A stretch of 64,000 nucleotides of DNA. Source: Mycobacterium sp. Its GTDB lineage: Bacteria > Actinomycetota > Actinomycetes > Mycobacteriales > Mycobacteriaceae. Under the pieces are notes generated by a model. It was not told where the DNA came from. It was given only the letters and a program-made list of their open reading frames with translations, and did not search any database. Made by a program: the position numbers and the translations under genes. Positions 55,675 through 64,000 of the stretch are shown piece by piece (position 1 is the stretch's first letter; every line of letters starts with the position of its first letter). The stretch spans positions 1-64,000 of the forward strand of contig NZ_VYIK01000009.1 of the NCBI RefSeq assembly GCF_008709575.1. The letters are read 5' to 3'.

Positions 55675-55724
55675 GCGTGACGCTGGGGTGGCGATGGAGG
55701 TCGAGAGTGACGCCGGCGTCACGC
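55675..55724. repeat. Palindromic intergenic repeat, related to the one at 23234
   Basis: gcgtgacgc (55675-55683) can pair with gcgtcacgc (55716-55724), and the inner 16-mer gtgacgccggcgtcac (55707-55722) is itself a perfect palindrome. Between them lies gtggcgatggagg. It sits in the 134-base gap between the end of the ABC permease gene and the start of ctaA. The gtgacgcc/ggcgtcac core plus the ggcgatgg spacer is shared with the element at 23234-23293. Confidence 0.7.
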
Positions 55725-55745
55725 TGGGGTTGAACGGGGCTCGGC

Positions 55746-56522
55746 TCAGGTGAAGCGAAACCAGCGCAGCGCGGCCACCGCGCCCAGCGCACCCCACCCG
55801 GCGAGCACCGCGACGCCGAACCAGTCGGCTGACACCGTCATCGCTTGCGACAGCGCCTCGGTCAGTGCGCCGGACGGAGTCAGCCGGGCGGCCCATCGAA
55901 CCGTGGTGGGGATCATGTGGGTCCGCAGGCTCAGTGCGCCGAAGCCGGCGAACACGAACCACAGCAGGTTGGCGATCGCCAGCACGATCTCGGCGCGCAG
56001 CGTGCCGCCCAGCAGCAGGCCCAACGCGGCGAAAGCCGCCGTGCCCAGCGCGATGACGCCGGCGCCCCACGTCAGTGCGACCACGCCTGGGCGCCAGCCC
56101 AGCACGAAACCGATGGCGCCCACAATGATTGCCTGTAGGAAAACTACCGCCACCACCGCCAGCGACTTGCCTGCGATGATGCCCCACACCGGCAACGCGG
56201 TGGCACCCAGCCGTTTGAGGGCTCCATAGCGGCGGTCGAACGCCACGGCGATGGCCTGTCCGGTGAATGCGGTGGATATCACCGCCAGCGCCATAATGGC
56301 CGGGGCGAACGTGGCGGCGCGGTTATCGCCGAAGGACCCGAGCGGCAGCAGCGTCAGCCCGACCAGCAGCGTGATCGGGATGAACATGGTCAGCAGCAGC
56401 TGTTCGCCGTTGCGCAGCAGCAGTTTGAGCTCCAGCGCCGACTGAGCGGCCAGCATCCGCCACACCCTGTTCGGCCGCGGGTCGGGTTTGAACGTGCCCG
56501 CCGGGAACACCGCTCGGCTCAT
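55746..56522 (-). CDS. ABC-2 type exporter permease
   Basis: 258 residues with six hydrophobic helices starting at about 42. Conserved features of ABC-2 permeases are visible (AFDRRYGALKRLGATALPVW, the amphipathic link helix; LTPSGALTEALSQA). ATG 56522 overlaps the stop of the ATPase gene (ATGA). With the ATPase it forms a two-component exporter of unknown substrate; conserved adjacency to ctaA and the suf operon in actinobacteria has suggested a link with haem or envelope lipids, but this is not proven. Corresponds from memory to Rv1457c. Confidence 0.88.
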   Translation of the reverse strand: MSRAVFPAGTFKPDPRPNRVWRMLAAQSALELKLLLRNGEQLLLTMFIPITLLVGLTLLPLGSFGDNRAATFAPAIMALAVISTAFTGQAIAVAFDRRYGALKRLGATALPVWGIIAGKSLAVVAVVFLQAIIVGAIGFVLGWRPGVVALTWGAGVIALGTAAFAALGLLLGGTLRAEIVLAIANLLWFVFAGFGALSLRTHMIPTTVRWAARLTPSGALTEALSQAMTVSADWFGVAVLAGWGALGAVAALRWFRFT

Positions 56523-57463
56523 GACCGCAACTCCCGCCCGGTGAGATCCAAAAACACGTCCTCGAGGCTGCGATGTTCGACCCGCATGTCGGTTGCCAGC
56601 ACGTCGATCTGGGCGCACCAGGCCGTCACCGTCGCCAGTAACTGCGGGTCCACCGGGCCTTCCACCAGGTACTCGCCCGGGGCCGTCTCGCTGGCCCGAT
56701 AAGCCTCCGGGAGCGCCTTGAGCAGCAGCGACAGGTCAAGCCGGGGCGGGGCACTGAAGCGCAGCTGGTCTTTGGCGCCGGTGCGCATCAGCTCTGCCGG
56801 CGTGCCGGCGGCCACCGTGACCCCGTGGTCGATGATGACCAACCGGTCGGCAAGTTCCTCGGCCTCGTTGAGCTGGTGGGTGGTCAGCACCACCGTCACA
56901 CCATCGCGGCGCAGCGCGCCGATCAACTCCCATACCAGCAGCCGGGCCTGGGCGTCCATCCCGGCGGTGGGCTCGTCGAGGAACACCAGCTCGGGGCGGC
57001 CGACCAGGGCGCACGCCAGCGCCAGCCGCTGTTGCTGTCCGCCGGACAGCCGCCGATAGGTGGTGCGTGCCACATCGGTGAGGCCCAAGGTGGTCAGCAG
57101 CCAGTCGGGATCGAGCGGGTTGGCGGCGTAGGCGGCGACCAGGTTGAGCATCTCGTCGGCGCGGGCAGCGGGGTAACCGCCGCCGCCCTGCAACATCACC
57201 CCGATGCGCTCCCGCAGCCGGGCATTGTCGGCGATGGGATCCAGCCCGAGTACCTCGATGGTGCCGGCATCGGGCCGGACGAAGCCTTCACACATCTCGA
57301 CCGTCGTCGTTTTGCCGGCACCATTGGGTCCCAGCACGGCAAACACCTCGGCGGTCTGCACGTCGAGATCGAGATTGGCTACGGCCGTCACCGCCGAGGA
57401 GCCCGACCCGTACCGCTTGCACACCCCACGCAGCCGTACCGGAGGGTTCGAGGCGGCGCTCAC
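56519..57463 (-). CDS. ABC exporter ATP-binding protein
   Basis: 314 residues. Walker A GPNGAGKTT (near residue 45), Q-loop region GVMLQGGGGYP, signature LSGGQQQRLALA (about 140), Walker B LVFLDEPTAGMD, and the switch histidine in VVLTTHQLNEAE. The C-terminal extension (about 225-314) is the usual DUF4162-like regulatory tail of drug/lipid exporters. The GTG start 57463 overlaps the mptB stop (GTGA). Corresponds from memory to Rv1458c. Confidence 0.93.
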   Translation of the reverse strand: MSAASNPPVRLRGVCKRYGSGSSAVTAVANLDLDVQTAEVFAVLGPNGAGKTTTVEMCEGFVRPDAGTIEVLGLDPIADNARLRERIGVMLQGGGGYPAARADEMLNLVAAYAANPLDPDWLLTTLGLTDVARTTYRRLSGGQQQRLALACALVGRPELVFLDEPTAGMDAQARLLVWELIGALRRDGVTVVLTTHQLNEAEELADRLVIIDHGVTVAAGTPAELMRTGAKDQLRFSAPPRLDLSLLLKALPEAYRASETAPGEYLVEGPVDPQLLATVTAWCAQIDVLATDMRVEHRSLEDVFLDLTGRELRS

Positions 57464-59166
57464 GGGAATTCAGCGTAAGCGCCTGGCACGGTGCGCAGCC
57501 GGTGGGTCGCGGTGGCGCTCACCACATCCGGTGGCACCGAGGCGCAGATCGAATCTCCCTCGGTGCCGGGCGGTCGTCGCCAGGGCAGGCGAGTGTAGGT
57601 CAGCCCGATCAGCAGCAGCACAATGCACGTGCTCGCCAGGGTGGCGTCGATGATCTGGAACACCGCGAAGCGGTCGCCGTTGGCGGTCGGACCGAAAACG
57701 CCGACGATGATCGTCACCGCGATCGCTGCGATCCGGAAGCCCGGGCGGGTGGCCCAGGCGGCCAGCGGGATGATTGCCCACAGCAGATACCAGGGCTGCA
57801 CCACCGGGAACAGCAGTACTGTGACGCCCAGCGCGACGCCGAGCCCCCCGACGGGGTGCAGCTGGCCGCGGAACACCAGCAGCAGCAGCCAGGCGACCAT
57901 CACCGCGATGATCAGCACACCGATGCCGCGGGTCAGGGACAGCACCGCTGTCGTGTGATCGCCCAGGCCCAGCAGAATGCCCACCTGGCCGGTGCCCAGC
58001 GCCAGCAGTGTCGGCGGCGACATCCAGCTGCGTACCACGTTGGCGGTGCCCAGGGTGTAGATCCACCCGAAGCCGAGCCGACTGGCCGAGCCCACGATCC
58101 CCATCACCGCCAACGCCAGCCCGGCCATCAGTCCGCCGGCCAGCAGGAACGCGCGCACACTGCTGCCCCAGCGCCAGGCCAGGGCCATTGCGACGAATCC
58201 CAACGCGAGCAGCGACGGCAGCTTGACCTGCGAGGACAACGTGATCAGCACCGCGCCGCTCAGCAGTCGGCCCAGCGGCGCCCAGCTCCGCCAGTCGTGC
58301 CGCCGGCCCGCCGGGGGTACCAGTGGTCGTCGGGCATCCACCCCGCGTAGTGCGAATTCGGTGCCGGTCAGCATCAGACCGAGCATCAACGCCTCGTTGT
58401 GGATGCCGGCAACCAGATGCATCATCAGCAGCGGATTGGCGGCGCCGAGCCAGAGTGCGCTGACCTCGGCCACTCCGCAGCGCCGGGCCAGTCGTGGCGT
58501 CGCCCACACAATCAGGCCCACGCCGGCCAGCACCACCAACCGATGGAACAACACCGCGGCGACAACGTTCTCTCCGGTCAGCGCCGAGATCCCGCGGCCG
58601 ACCCACAGGAACAGCGGCCCATACGGCGCCGGGGTCTCGCGCCACAGGCTGGGCACCGACAGCGTGAACACGTGGCCGAGCCCCAGCCCAGGGGCCGGAC
58701 CGACCCGGTAGGGGTTGAGGCCGTCCCGGGAGATCTGGCTCTGGGCGAGGTAGGAGTAGACGTCCTTGCTGTACATCGGCGGGGCCACCAGCAGTGGGAT
58801 CGCCCACAACAGCAGCGTGCGGTCCAGCACACCGCGCGACATGCGCCGCTCGCCCAGCGCGAACCTGCCCAGCATCAGCCAGGCAAGCGCCATCATCACC
58901 GCGCCGGTGGTGGTCATCGTCAACGACACCGTCTGCAGCCGCGACGGCAGGTTGAGCAGCCGCACCCCGAACGTGGGGTCCTGGACCACCGGGCGCGCCC
59001 CGGCGCCCAAAGCGCCGATCGCCATCACCACTGTGCCGGTCGCGCCGAACAGCCGAGTGCGGCGAACCGCGACCAGCTCGCCCTCGGTGAGTGGCGATCC
59101 AACGGCTTGTTCGTCGCCGTGCCAGCGGGCAATCGACGAACTGAGCGTGTGGTGGCGGGCGGCCAT
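57460..59166 (-). CDS. mptB: Alpha-(1->6)-mannosyltransferase, MptB-like GT-C enzyme
   Basis: 568 residues with 12 or more transmembrane helices typical of polyprenyl-phosphate-mannose-dependent GT-C transferases. The first extracytoplasmic loop carries the modified acidic motif in MYSKDVYSYLAQ, followed by GLNPYRVGPA and ETPAPYGPLFLW, all conserved in MptA/MptB. The inferred role is early elongation of the mannan backbone of lipomannan. ATG 59166 (MAARHHTLSS) is chosen; the frame is open 49 codons further but reads into the sufR promoter region. Divergent from sufR (81-base gap). Confidence 0.9.
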   Translation of the reverse strand: MAARHHTLSSSIARWHGDEQAVGSPLTEGELVAVRRTRLFGATGTVVMAIGALGAGARPVVQDPTFGVRLLNLPSRLQTVSLTMTTTGAVMMALAWLMLGRFALGERRMSRGVLDRTLLLWAIPLLVAPPMYSKDVYSYLAQSQISRDGLNPYRVGPAPGLGLGHVFTLSVPSLWRETPAPYGPLFLWVGRGISALTGENVVAAVLFHRLVVLAGVGLIVWATPRLARRCGVAEVSALWLGAANPLLMMHLVAGIHNEALMLGLMLTGTEFALRGVDARRPLVPPAGRRHDWRSWAPLGRLLSGAVLITLSSQVKLPSLLALGFVAMALAWRWGSSVRAFLLAGGLMAGLALAVMGIVGSASRLGFGWIYTLGTANVVRSWMSPPTLLALGTGQVGILLGLGDHTTAVLSLTRGIGVLIIAVMVAWLLLLVFRGQLHPVGGLGVALGVTVLLFPVVQPWYLLWAIIPLAAWATRPGFRIAAIAVTIIVGVFGPTANGDRFAVFQIIDATLASTCIVLLLIGLTYTRLPWRRPPGTEGDSICASVPPDVVSATATHRLRTVPGAYAEFP

Positions 59167-59236
59167 CAACGCAGCGTAACCGGCACCCGGGGGACACCGG
59201 CCGATTACCGGCTGGACCCGCAGGCGTAATTGCGTC

Positions 59237-59251
59237 ACACTGGTGTTGTGA
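59237..59251 (+). promoter_or_regulatory. Candidate SufR operator
   Basis: The 15-mer ACACT-GGTGT-TGTGA matches the pattern ACACT-N5-TGTGA that I recall as the binding site of M. tuberculosis SufR. It overlaps the likely GTG start of sufR (59248-59250), so SufR bound here would block its own promoter or initiation and thereby the whole suf operon. It lies in the 81-base gap to the divergent mptB. Confidence 0.7.
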
Positions 59252-60000
59252 AATTCCGGCCCGATGTTGTGGGCGGCGAAGCGGCCGCCGCGGTGTCGAC
59301 GCACGACGGCCACACCCGACGCGCGGTCGTGCGGTTGTTGCTGGAGTCCGGATCGATCACCGCCGGGCAGATCGGTGATCGCTTAGGCCTGTCCGCCGCG
59401 GGCGTGCGCCGTCATCTGGACGCGCTGATCGAGGCCGGTGAGGCGGAAGCCGTTCCGGCGGCGGCATGGCAGCAGGCGGGACGGGGTCGTCCGGCGAAGC
59501 GCTACCGGTTGACCGCCACCGGTCGCGGCAAGCTGGAGCACAGCTACGACGACCTGGCGTCGGCGGCGATGCGCCAACTGCGGGAAATCGGGGGGGAAGA
59601 GGCGGTCCGCAGGTTCGCCCGTCAGCGCATCGACGCGATCCTGGCCGGTGCAGCCGAGTCCGCCGCCGACGTGGAAGTCAAGGCCGACCGGGTCGCGGCG
59701 GCACTGACCAAGGCCGGCTACGTCGCCACTACCACGCGGGTACACGGTTGGATTGACGGTGTGCAGATCTGCCAGCATCATTGCCCGGTTTCTCATGTGG
59801 CCGAGGAATTCCCGGAGCTGTGCGAAACCGAGCTGCAGGCGATGTCCGACGTCCTCGGAACCCATGTGCAGCGCTTGGCAACGATCGTCAACGGCGACTG
59901 CGCCTGTACCACGCACGTCCCGCTGACCGCCACGACACCCGCACTTCGACGCCCAGCCGGAGTCGAAGCCACCACGAGCAAGCAAGGAGCGTCGTCATGA
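59248..60000 (+). CDS. sufR: Iron-sulfur-dependent transcriptional regulator of the suf operon
   Basis: 250 residues with GTG 59248; TTG 59230 is less likely. The N-terminal winged helix-turn-helix (about 18-85) contains [20 protein letters not shown] and the wing [16 protein letters not shown]. The C-terminal part carries clustered cysteines in [19 protein letters not shown] and CAC, the expected [4Fe-4S] ligands of SufR-type repressors. Its TGA overlaps the sufB ATG (ATGA), so regulator and scaffold are translationally coupled. Corresponds from memory to Rv1460. Confidence 0.93.
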   Translation: MKFRPDVVGGEAAAAVSTHDGHTRRAVVRLLLESGSITAGQIGDRLGLSAAGVRRHLDALIEAGEAEAVPAAAWQQAGRGRPAKRYRLTATGRGKLEHSYDDLASAAMRQLREIGGEEAVRRFARQRIDAILAGAAESAADVEVKADRVAAALTKAGYVATTTRVHGWIDGVQICQHHCPVSHVAEEFPELCETELQAMSDVLGTHVQRLATIVNGDCACTTHVPLTATTPALRRPAGVEATTSKQGASS

Positions 60001-63000
60001 CGACTACCCCCGAGATCACGCCGGCCGAGCGGTTGGCCAGGCAGGCCCTGTCGCAGGACGAGGCGATCGCGTCGCTGGGCCGCTACAGCTACGGCTGGGC
60101 CGACTCCGACGTGGCCGGCGCCAGCGCGCAACGCGGTTTGTCCGAGGCGGTGGTCCGTGACATCTCGGCCAAGAAGAACGAGCCGGAGTGGATGCTGGAG
60201 AACCGGCTGAAGGCGCTGCGTATCTTCGAGCGCAAACCGATGCCCACGTGGGGCTCCGACCTCGGGGGCATCGACTTCGACAACATCAAATACTTCGTGC
60301 GCTCCACCGAGAAGCAGGCCGCGACGTGGGATGACCTGCCGGAGGATATCCGGAATACCTACGACCGGCTGGGAATCCCCGAAGCCGAGAAGCAAAGACT
60401 GGTTGCCGGAGTAGCGGCCCAGTACGAAAGCGAGGTTGTCTACCACCAGATCAGAGAGGATTTAGAGGCCCAGGGAGTCATATTCTTGGACACCGATACC
60501 GGTTTGCGGGAGCACCCAGATATCTTCCGAGAATATTTCGGCACGGTCATTCCTGCGGGCGATAACAAGTTTTCTGCGTTGAACACCGCAGTGTGGAGTG
60601 GCGGGTGCCTGACAGCCGACGCGCGTATCAACGTCAAGGGCAAGGGCTTGGTGAGTATTGCCGACATCCAAGTCGGTGATGAAGTGTTCGGCCTCAACGT
60701 TGCGCGTGAACTTGAGCGGGGCAAGGTGTTGGCAAAGGTCGCGAGCGGCACTAAGCCTGTCTATGAAATGCAGGTTGGGGGTCGAACTCTCGAAGCGACT
60801 GGGAACCATCAATTCCTGGTGGCACGGCGAGTGCGAGAGGGCAAGCGAACGCGTTGGACGTCTGTGTGGGCGCCCTTGGACGACATCGCACCCGGTGAGC
60901 CGATCGCGATCGCTCGCGTTCTGCCCGATGACGGTGGAACCGTTTTCTTCCCCGAGCCCGAAACCTACATCAAGAATCATTCTCGGCAGCGTCTCGATTT
61001 TCCACACCAGAGCAGTATCGATCTGCTTTGGCTCTTCGGGTTATGGCTGGGCGATGGCCACACCGCTGCGCCACATGACCACATGCGGCAAGTCTCATTC
61101 TCGATCCCATCCGACGATCCGGTGTACCACACTGCCATTCGGGTACTGAGCGAAAAGTTCGGCACGAATGTCACACCGGTGGGTTGTGGATTCATCGTGA
61201 GTTCCAAAGCCTTCGGGACATGGCTTGAAGAACTTGGATTCGTCGGGCACGCGAAAACCAAACGGGTCCCTGCTTGGGTGCACAGCTTGCCGCATGAGCA
61301 TCAGCTCGCCCTCATCGGTGGACTTGTCGACGCTGATGGTTGGACCGAAAAAAACGGTGCCACAATGTCGATCGAGCTTGCTAACCGTGAGCTGCTGGAG
61401 GACATCAGGCTGTTGGCGATCGGATGTGGTCTGTACGCCGACGGAAAACTGGTCGAGCGGTCGCGCACCGCGACGTTCAAAGATGGCCACACCGTGACGA
61501 GCACAAACTGGCGGCTTCGGATTCAGGGCAGCCTCGACCGGGTTGGTACCCGTTCCCCCAACAAGCGCGGAAAGCCGGCGGGCAAGGGAAGAGGTAAGCG
61601 GTACTGCGCCGCCACTGGACTGAATTTCTCGTCACTATCCACTGATACGGTCGGCTTCGCCCGTTTGAAGAGCAAGGCACTGGTGGGCGAGAAGCCGACC
61701 TACGACATCCAGGTCGTCGGACTTGAAAACTTCGTGGCCAATGGAATCGTGGCACACAACAGTTTCATCTACGTCCCGCCCGGTGTGCACGTCGACATCC
61801 CGCTGCAGGCCTACTTCCGGATCAACACCGAGAACATGGGCCAGTTCGAGCGGACGCTCATCATCGCCGACGAAGGGGCCTACGTGCACTATGTCGAGGG
61901 CTGCCTGCCGGCCGGCGAGCTCGTCACGACCGCCGACGGCGACTTGCGACCCATCGAATCGATCCGCGTCGGTGACTACGTCAGTGGCCACGACGGGCGG
62001 CCGCACCGCGTGAACGCTGTGCAAATGCGCGACCTCAACGGCGAGCTGTTCACCTTCACGCCTATGTCGCCTGCCAACAGGTTCTCGGTCACCGCCGAGC
62101 ACCCGCTGCTAGTCATACCGCGCGATGAAGTGCTGGTAGCGCGTAAGCCCCGCAACGGGTGGCAGCCCGAGGTGAATTCTGCCAAACTGCGGGAGGCGGA
62201 GCCGCGCTGGATCCCGGCGAAGGAAGTCGCCGAGGGCGACTTCCTGGTCTATCCGAAACCGAAGCCTGTCCCGCACAAGACGGTTCTGCCGCTCGAGTTC
62301 GCGCGGCTTGCGGGCTACTACCTCGCCGAGGGTCATGCCTGTCTCACGAATGGCTGTGAGTCGCTGATCTTCTCGTTCCACAGCGATGAGTTCGAGAAGG
62401 TCGAGGATGTACGTCAAGCGTGCAAGTCGCTGTACGACAAGTCGGGTTCTGTATTGATCGAGGAGCACAAGCATTCGGCGCGCGTCACCGTCTACACGAA
62501 GGCGGGCTATGTCGCGATGCGCGACAACGTCGGCATCGGATCGTCGAACAAGAAACTGTCGGATCTCTTGATGCGCCAAGACGAGACGTTTTTGCGGGAG
62601 CTGGTCGAGGCCTATGTCAACGGCGACGGCAACGTCACCCGCCGCGGCGGTGCGCTGTGGAAGCGCGTACACACCACGTCGCGGGTCTGGGCGTTCCAGC
62701 TGCAGTCGATCCTTGCGCAGCTGGGCCACTACGCGACCGTCGAACTGCGTCGGCCCGGTGGCCCCGGCGTGATCATGGGCCGCAACATCGTTCGCAAGGA
62801 CATCTACCAGGTCCAGTGGAACGAGGGCGGCCATGGACCGAAGCAGGCCCGCGATTGCGGGGATTACTTCGCCGTGCCGATCAAGAAGCGAGGGGTGCGC
62901 GAGGCGCACGAGCCGGTGTACAACCTCGATGTCGAAGAGCCTGACAGCTATCTCGCGTATGGCTTTGCGGTGCACAACTGCACTGCTCCTATCTACAAGT

Positions 63001-63686
63001 CGGACTCCCTGCACTCCGCGGTGGTGGAGATCATCGTCAAACCGCACGCCCGCGTGCGTTACACCACGATCCAGAACTGGTCGAACAACGTCTACAACCT
63101 GGTCACCAAGCGGGCCCGGGCCGAAGCCGGCGCCACCATGGAGTGGATCGACGGAAACATCGGCTCCAAGGTCACGATGAAATACCCGGCGGTGTGGATG
63201 ACCGGCGAGCACGCCAGGGGCGAGGTGCTCTCGCTGGCGTTCGCCGGGGAGGGTCAGCACCAGGACGCCGGCGCCAAGATGCTGCACCTGGCACCGAACA
63301 CGTCGAGCAACATCGTGTCCAAGTCGGTGGCCCGCGGCGGGGGCCGCACCTCTTACCGAGGCCTGGTCCAGGTCAACAAAGGTGCGCACGGCTCGCGTTC
63401 CAGCGTGAAATGCGATGCACTGCTGGTCGATACGATCAGCCGCAGCGACACCTATCCCTACGTCGACATCCGAGAAGATGACGTCACGATGGGCCACGAG
63501 GCCACCGTGTCCAAGGTCAGCGAGAACCAGCTGTTCTATTTGATGAGCCGCGGACTGACCGAGGACGAGGCGATGGCCATGGTGGTGCGCGGCTTCGTCG
63601 AGCCGATTGCCAAAGAGCTGCCCATGGAATACGCCTTGGAGCTCAACCGGCTGATCGAGTTGCAAATGGAGGGTGCGGTCGGATGA
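59997..63686 (+). CDS. sufB: SufB Fe-S assembly protein precursor with two inteins
   Basis: The precursor is 1229 residues. Removing two inteins leaves 485 residues (203 + 47 + 235), the normal SufB size. Extein 1 begins [16 protein letters not shown] and includes [43 protein letters not shown]. Extein 2 is [16 protein letters not shown] through YVHYVEG, and extein 3 starts [13 protein letters not shown] and includes [13 protein letters not shown] and [20 protein letters not shown]. SufB is the scaffold of the SufBCD complex, the only full Fe-S assembly system in mycobacteria. ATG 59997 overlaps the sufR stop; the open frame further upstream lies in sufR. The stop overlaps the sufD start. Function requires both protein-splicing events. 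Confidence 0.96.
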   Translation: MTTTPEITPAERLARQALSQDEAIASLGRYSYGWADSDVAGASAQRGLSEAVVRDISAKKNEPEWMLENRLKALRIFERKPMPTWGSDLGGIDFDNIKYFVRSTEKQAATWDDLPEDIRNTYDRLGIPEAEKQRLVAGVAAQYESEVVYHQIREDLEAQGVIFLDTDTGLREHPDIFREYFGTVIPAGDNKFSALNTAVWSGGCLTADARINVKGKGLVSIADIQVGDEVFGLNVARELERGKVLAKVASGTKPVYEMQVGGRTLEATGNHQFLVARRVREGKRTRWTSVWAPLDDIAPGEPIAIARVLPDDGGTVFFPEPETYIKNHSRQRLDFPHQSSIDLLWLFGLWLGDGHTAAPHDHMRQVSFSIPSDDPVYHTAIRVLSEKFGTNVTPVGCGFIVSSKAFGTWLEELGFVGHAKTKRVPAWVHSLPHEHQLALIGGLVDADGWTEKNGATMSIELANRELLEDIRLLAIGCGLYADGKLVERSRTATFKDGHTVTSTNWRLRIQGSLDRVGTRSPNKRGKPAGKGRGKRYCAATGLNFSSLSTDTVGFARLKSKALVGEKPTYDIQVVGLENFVANGIVAHNSFIYVPPGVHVDIPLQAYFRINTENMGQFERTLIIADEGAYVHYVEGCLPAGELVTTADGDLRPIESIRVGDYVSGHDGRPHRVNAVQMRDLNGELFTFTPMSPANRFSVTAEHPLLVIPRDEVLVARKPRNGWQPEVNSAKLREAEPRWIPAKEVAEGDFLVYPKPKPVPHKTVLPLEFARLAGYYLAEGHACLTNGCESLIFSFHSDEFEKVEDVRQACKSLYDKSGSVLIEEHKHSARVTVYTKAGYVAMRDNVGIGSSNKKLSDLLMRQDETFLRELVEAYVNGDGNVTRRGGALWKRVHTTSRVWAFQLQSILAQLGHYATVELRRPGGPGVIMGRNIVRKDIYQVQWNEGGHGPKQARDCGDYFAVPIKKRGVREAHEPVYNLDVEEPDSYLAYGFAVHNCTAPIYKSDSLHSAVVEIIVKPHARVRYTTIQNWSNNVYNLVTKRARAEAGATMEWIDGNIGSKVTMKYPAVWMTGEHARGEVLSLAFAGEGQHQDAGAKMLHLAPNTSSNIVSKSVARGGGRTSYRGLVQVNKGAHGSRSSVKCDALLVDTISRSDTYPYVDIREDDVTMGHEATVSKVSENQLFYLMSRGLTEDEAMAMVVRGFVEPIAKELPMEYALELNRLIELQMEGAVG
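60606..61760 (+). other. Intein 1 of SufB (385 residues, LAGLIDADG type)
   Basis: It starts at Cys204 ([14 protein letters not shown], block A) and ends VANGIVAHN before Ser589. Block B is TGNHQFLV (TxxH); blocks F and G are [13 protein letters not shown] and VAHN. The endonuclease motifs are LFGLWLGDG (about 61030-61056) and [10 protein letters not shown] (about 61314-61343), both with their acidic residue. The +1 extein residue is Ser. Base composition is lower in G+C than the exteins (34 of 60 at 60721-60780). The insertion is at AVWSGG/SFIYVPP; I recall the M. leprae Pps1 intein to be at a site different from that of M. tuberculosis, and this size fits it. Confidence 0.95.
61902..62978 (+). 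other. Intein 2 of SufB (359 residues, LAGLIDADG type)
   Basis: It starts at Cys636 ([19 protein letters not shown], block A) and ends YGFAVHN before Cys995. Block B is TAEHPLLV (TxxH); block F is [16 protein letters not shown]. The endonuclease motifs are LAGYYLAEG (near 62311-62334) and [10 protein letters not shown] (near 62604-62631). It interrupts the conserved SufB sequence EG/CTAP after extein residue 250. The length of 359 and this site agree with what I recall of the M. tuberculosis SufB (Pps1) intein. Confidence 0.95.
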
Positions 63687-64000
63687 CGGTCGCACTCAAC
63701 AAGGGCGAGCTGTTCTCTTCTTTCGACGTCGACGCTTTCGAGGTTCCCGGGCATCGTGACGAGATCTGGCGGTTCACTCCATTGCGGCGGCTGCGCGGCC
63801 TCCACGATGGTTCGGCGCCCGCCACCGGCCGAGCCGGTGTCACCGTCGCCGAATGTCCCGGCGTGCGTGTCGAACAGGTGCGGCGCGGAGACAAGCGGCT
63901 CGGCGAAGCCGGTAAGCCCACTGATCGGGTTGCCGCGCAGGCATTTTCGTCATTCGATTCCGCGACGTTGGTCACTATTGACCGGGACACGCAGATCGCC
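63683..64000 (+). CDS. sufD: SufD Fe-S assembly protein, 5' part
   Basis: ATG 63683 overlaps the sufB stop (ATGA); the frame stays open to the window end (106 codons). The start [20 protein letters not shown] followed by [17 protein letters not shown] is the N-terminus of actinobacterial SufD, the partner of SufB and the ATPase SufC. Continuation into sufC, sufS and sufU is expected outside the window. Confidence 0.92.
   Translation, partial: MTVALNKGELFSSFDVDAFEVPGHRDEIWRFTPLRRLRGLHDGSAPATGRAGVTVAECPGVRVEQVRRGDKRLGEAGKPTDRVAAQAFSSFDSATLVTIDRDTQIA

Noticed and set aside
59781..59996. Upstream extension of SufB by 72 codons
   Set aside because: It lies inside sufR; the ATGA overlap and the conserved MTTTPEIT start set SufB at 59997.

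Overview
The window is from a high-GC actinobacterium and almost certainly from the genus Mycobacterium. The main grounds are mycobacterium-specific genes (mmpS3, mptB, ephD, the caeA/hip1 pair), a cytochrome bcc-aa3 gene set of actinobacterial type, and a gene order that follows, from memory, the M. tuberculosis Rv2226 to Rv2191 segment read backwards and then the Rv1454c to Rv1462 segment read forwards. It is not the M. tuberculosis complex: it has extra genes, missing genes and a rearrangement junction. No comparison could be run, so all locus equivalences are from memory.

Layout. 1-1262: the end of a beta-propeller repeat protein, a spacer, and the RNase P RNA (rnpB). 1286-10100: CYTH/CHAD protein, panB, a wax ester synthase/DGAT-like acyltransferase, two tandem secreted serine hydrolases (caeA and a paralogue) and glnA2. 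10147-20107: glnE and glnA1, separated by a five-gene accessory block (hotdog thioesterase, extended SDR, 77-aa protein, cytochrome P450, RCK-type potassium channel). 20331-25931: RDD protein, DUF4191 protein, lipA, lipB, an epimerase-like protein and dlaT, the lipoate synthesis and lipoate-using genes on one strand. 26184-33468: ephD, a frameshifted aquaglyceroporin, pepB, gcvT, ilvE. 33465-38818: cobS-cobT-cobU with overlapping start and stop codons, a DUF3043 protein, glycerate kinase, a HesB/ErpA-like Fe-S protein and a small membrane protein. 39318-45601: adoK, asnB, ctaC, ctaF, mmpS3, DUF2561 protein. 45636-49964: ctaE-qcrC-qcrA-qcrB on the minus strand. 50061-54687: trpD, a DnaQ/GIY-YIG (UvrC-like) protein, a quinone oxidoreductase and an ATP-grasp-like protein. 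54637-59166: ctaA, an ABC exporter pair and mptB. 59248-64000: the sufR-sufB-sufD start of the SUF iron-sulfur operon.

How they work together. Most of the III2-IV2 respiratory supercomplex (ctaC, ctaF, ctaE, qcrCAB) plus heme A synthase is here. Nitrogen metabolism is represented by two glutamine synthetases and their adenylyltransferase, with asnB nearby. Lipoate synthesis adjoins the lipoylated E2 protein, and gcvT is another lipoate-linked gene. Fe-S biogenesis (suf, HesB) supplies LipA, QcrA and other cluster proteins.

The most striking item is SufB, which is interrupted by two separate full-size inteins (385 and 359 residues), each with a LAGLIDADG homing endonuclease; a candidate SufR operator sits at the start of the operon. 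Other oddities are a cysteine-bearing insertion in QcrB, a 45-bp duplication of the ribosome-binding site and start of glnA1, an in-frame repeat-like insertion in gcvT, dispersed palindromic intergenic repeats, and the frameshifted aquaporin.
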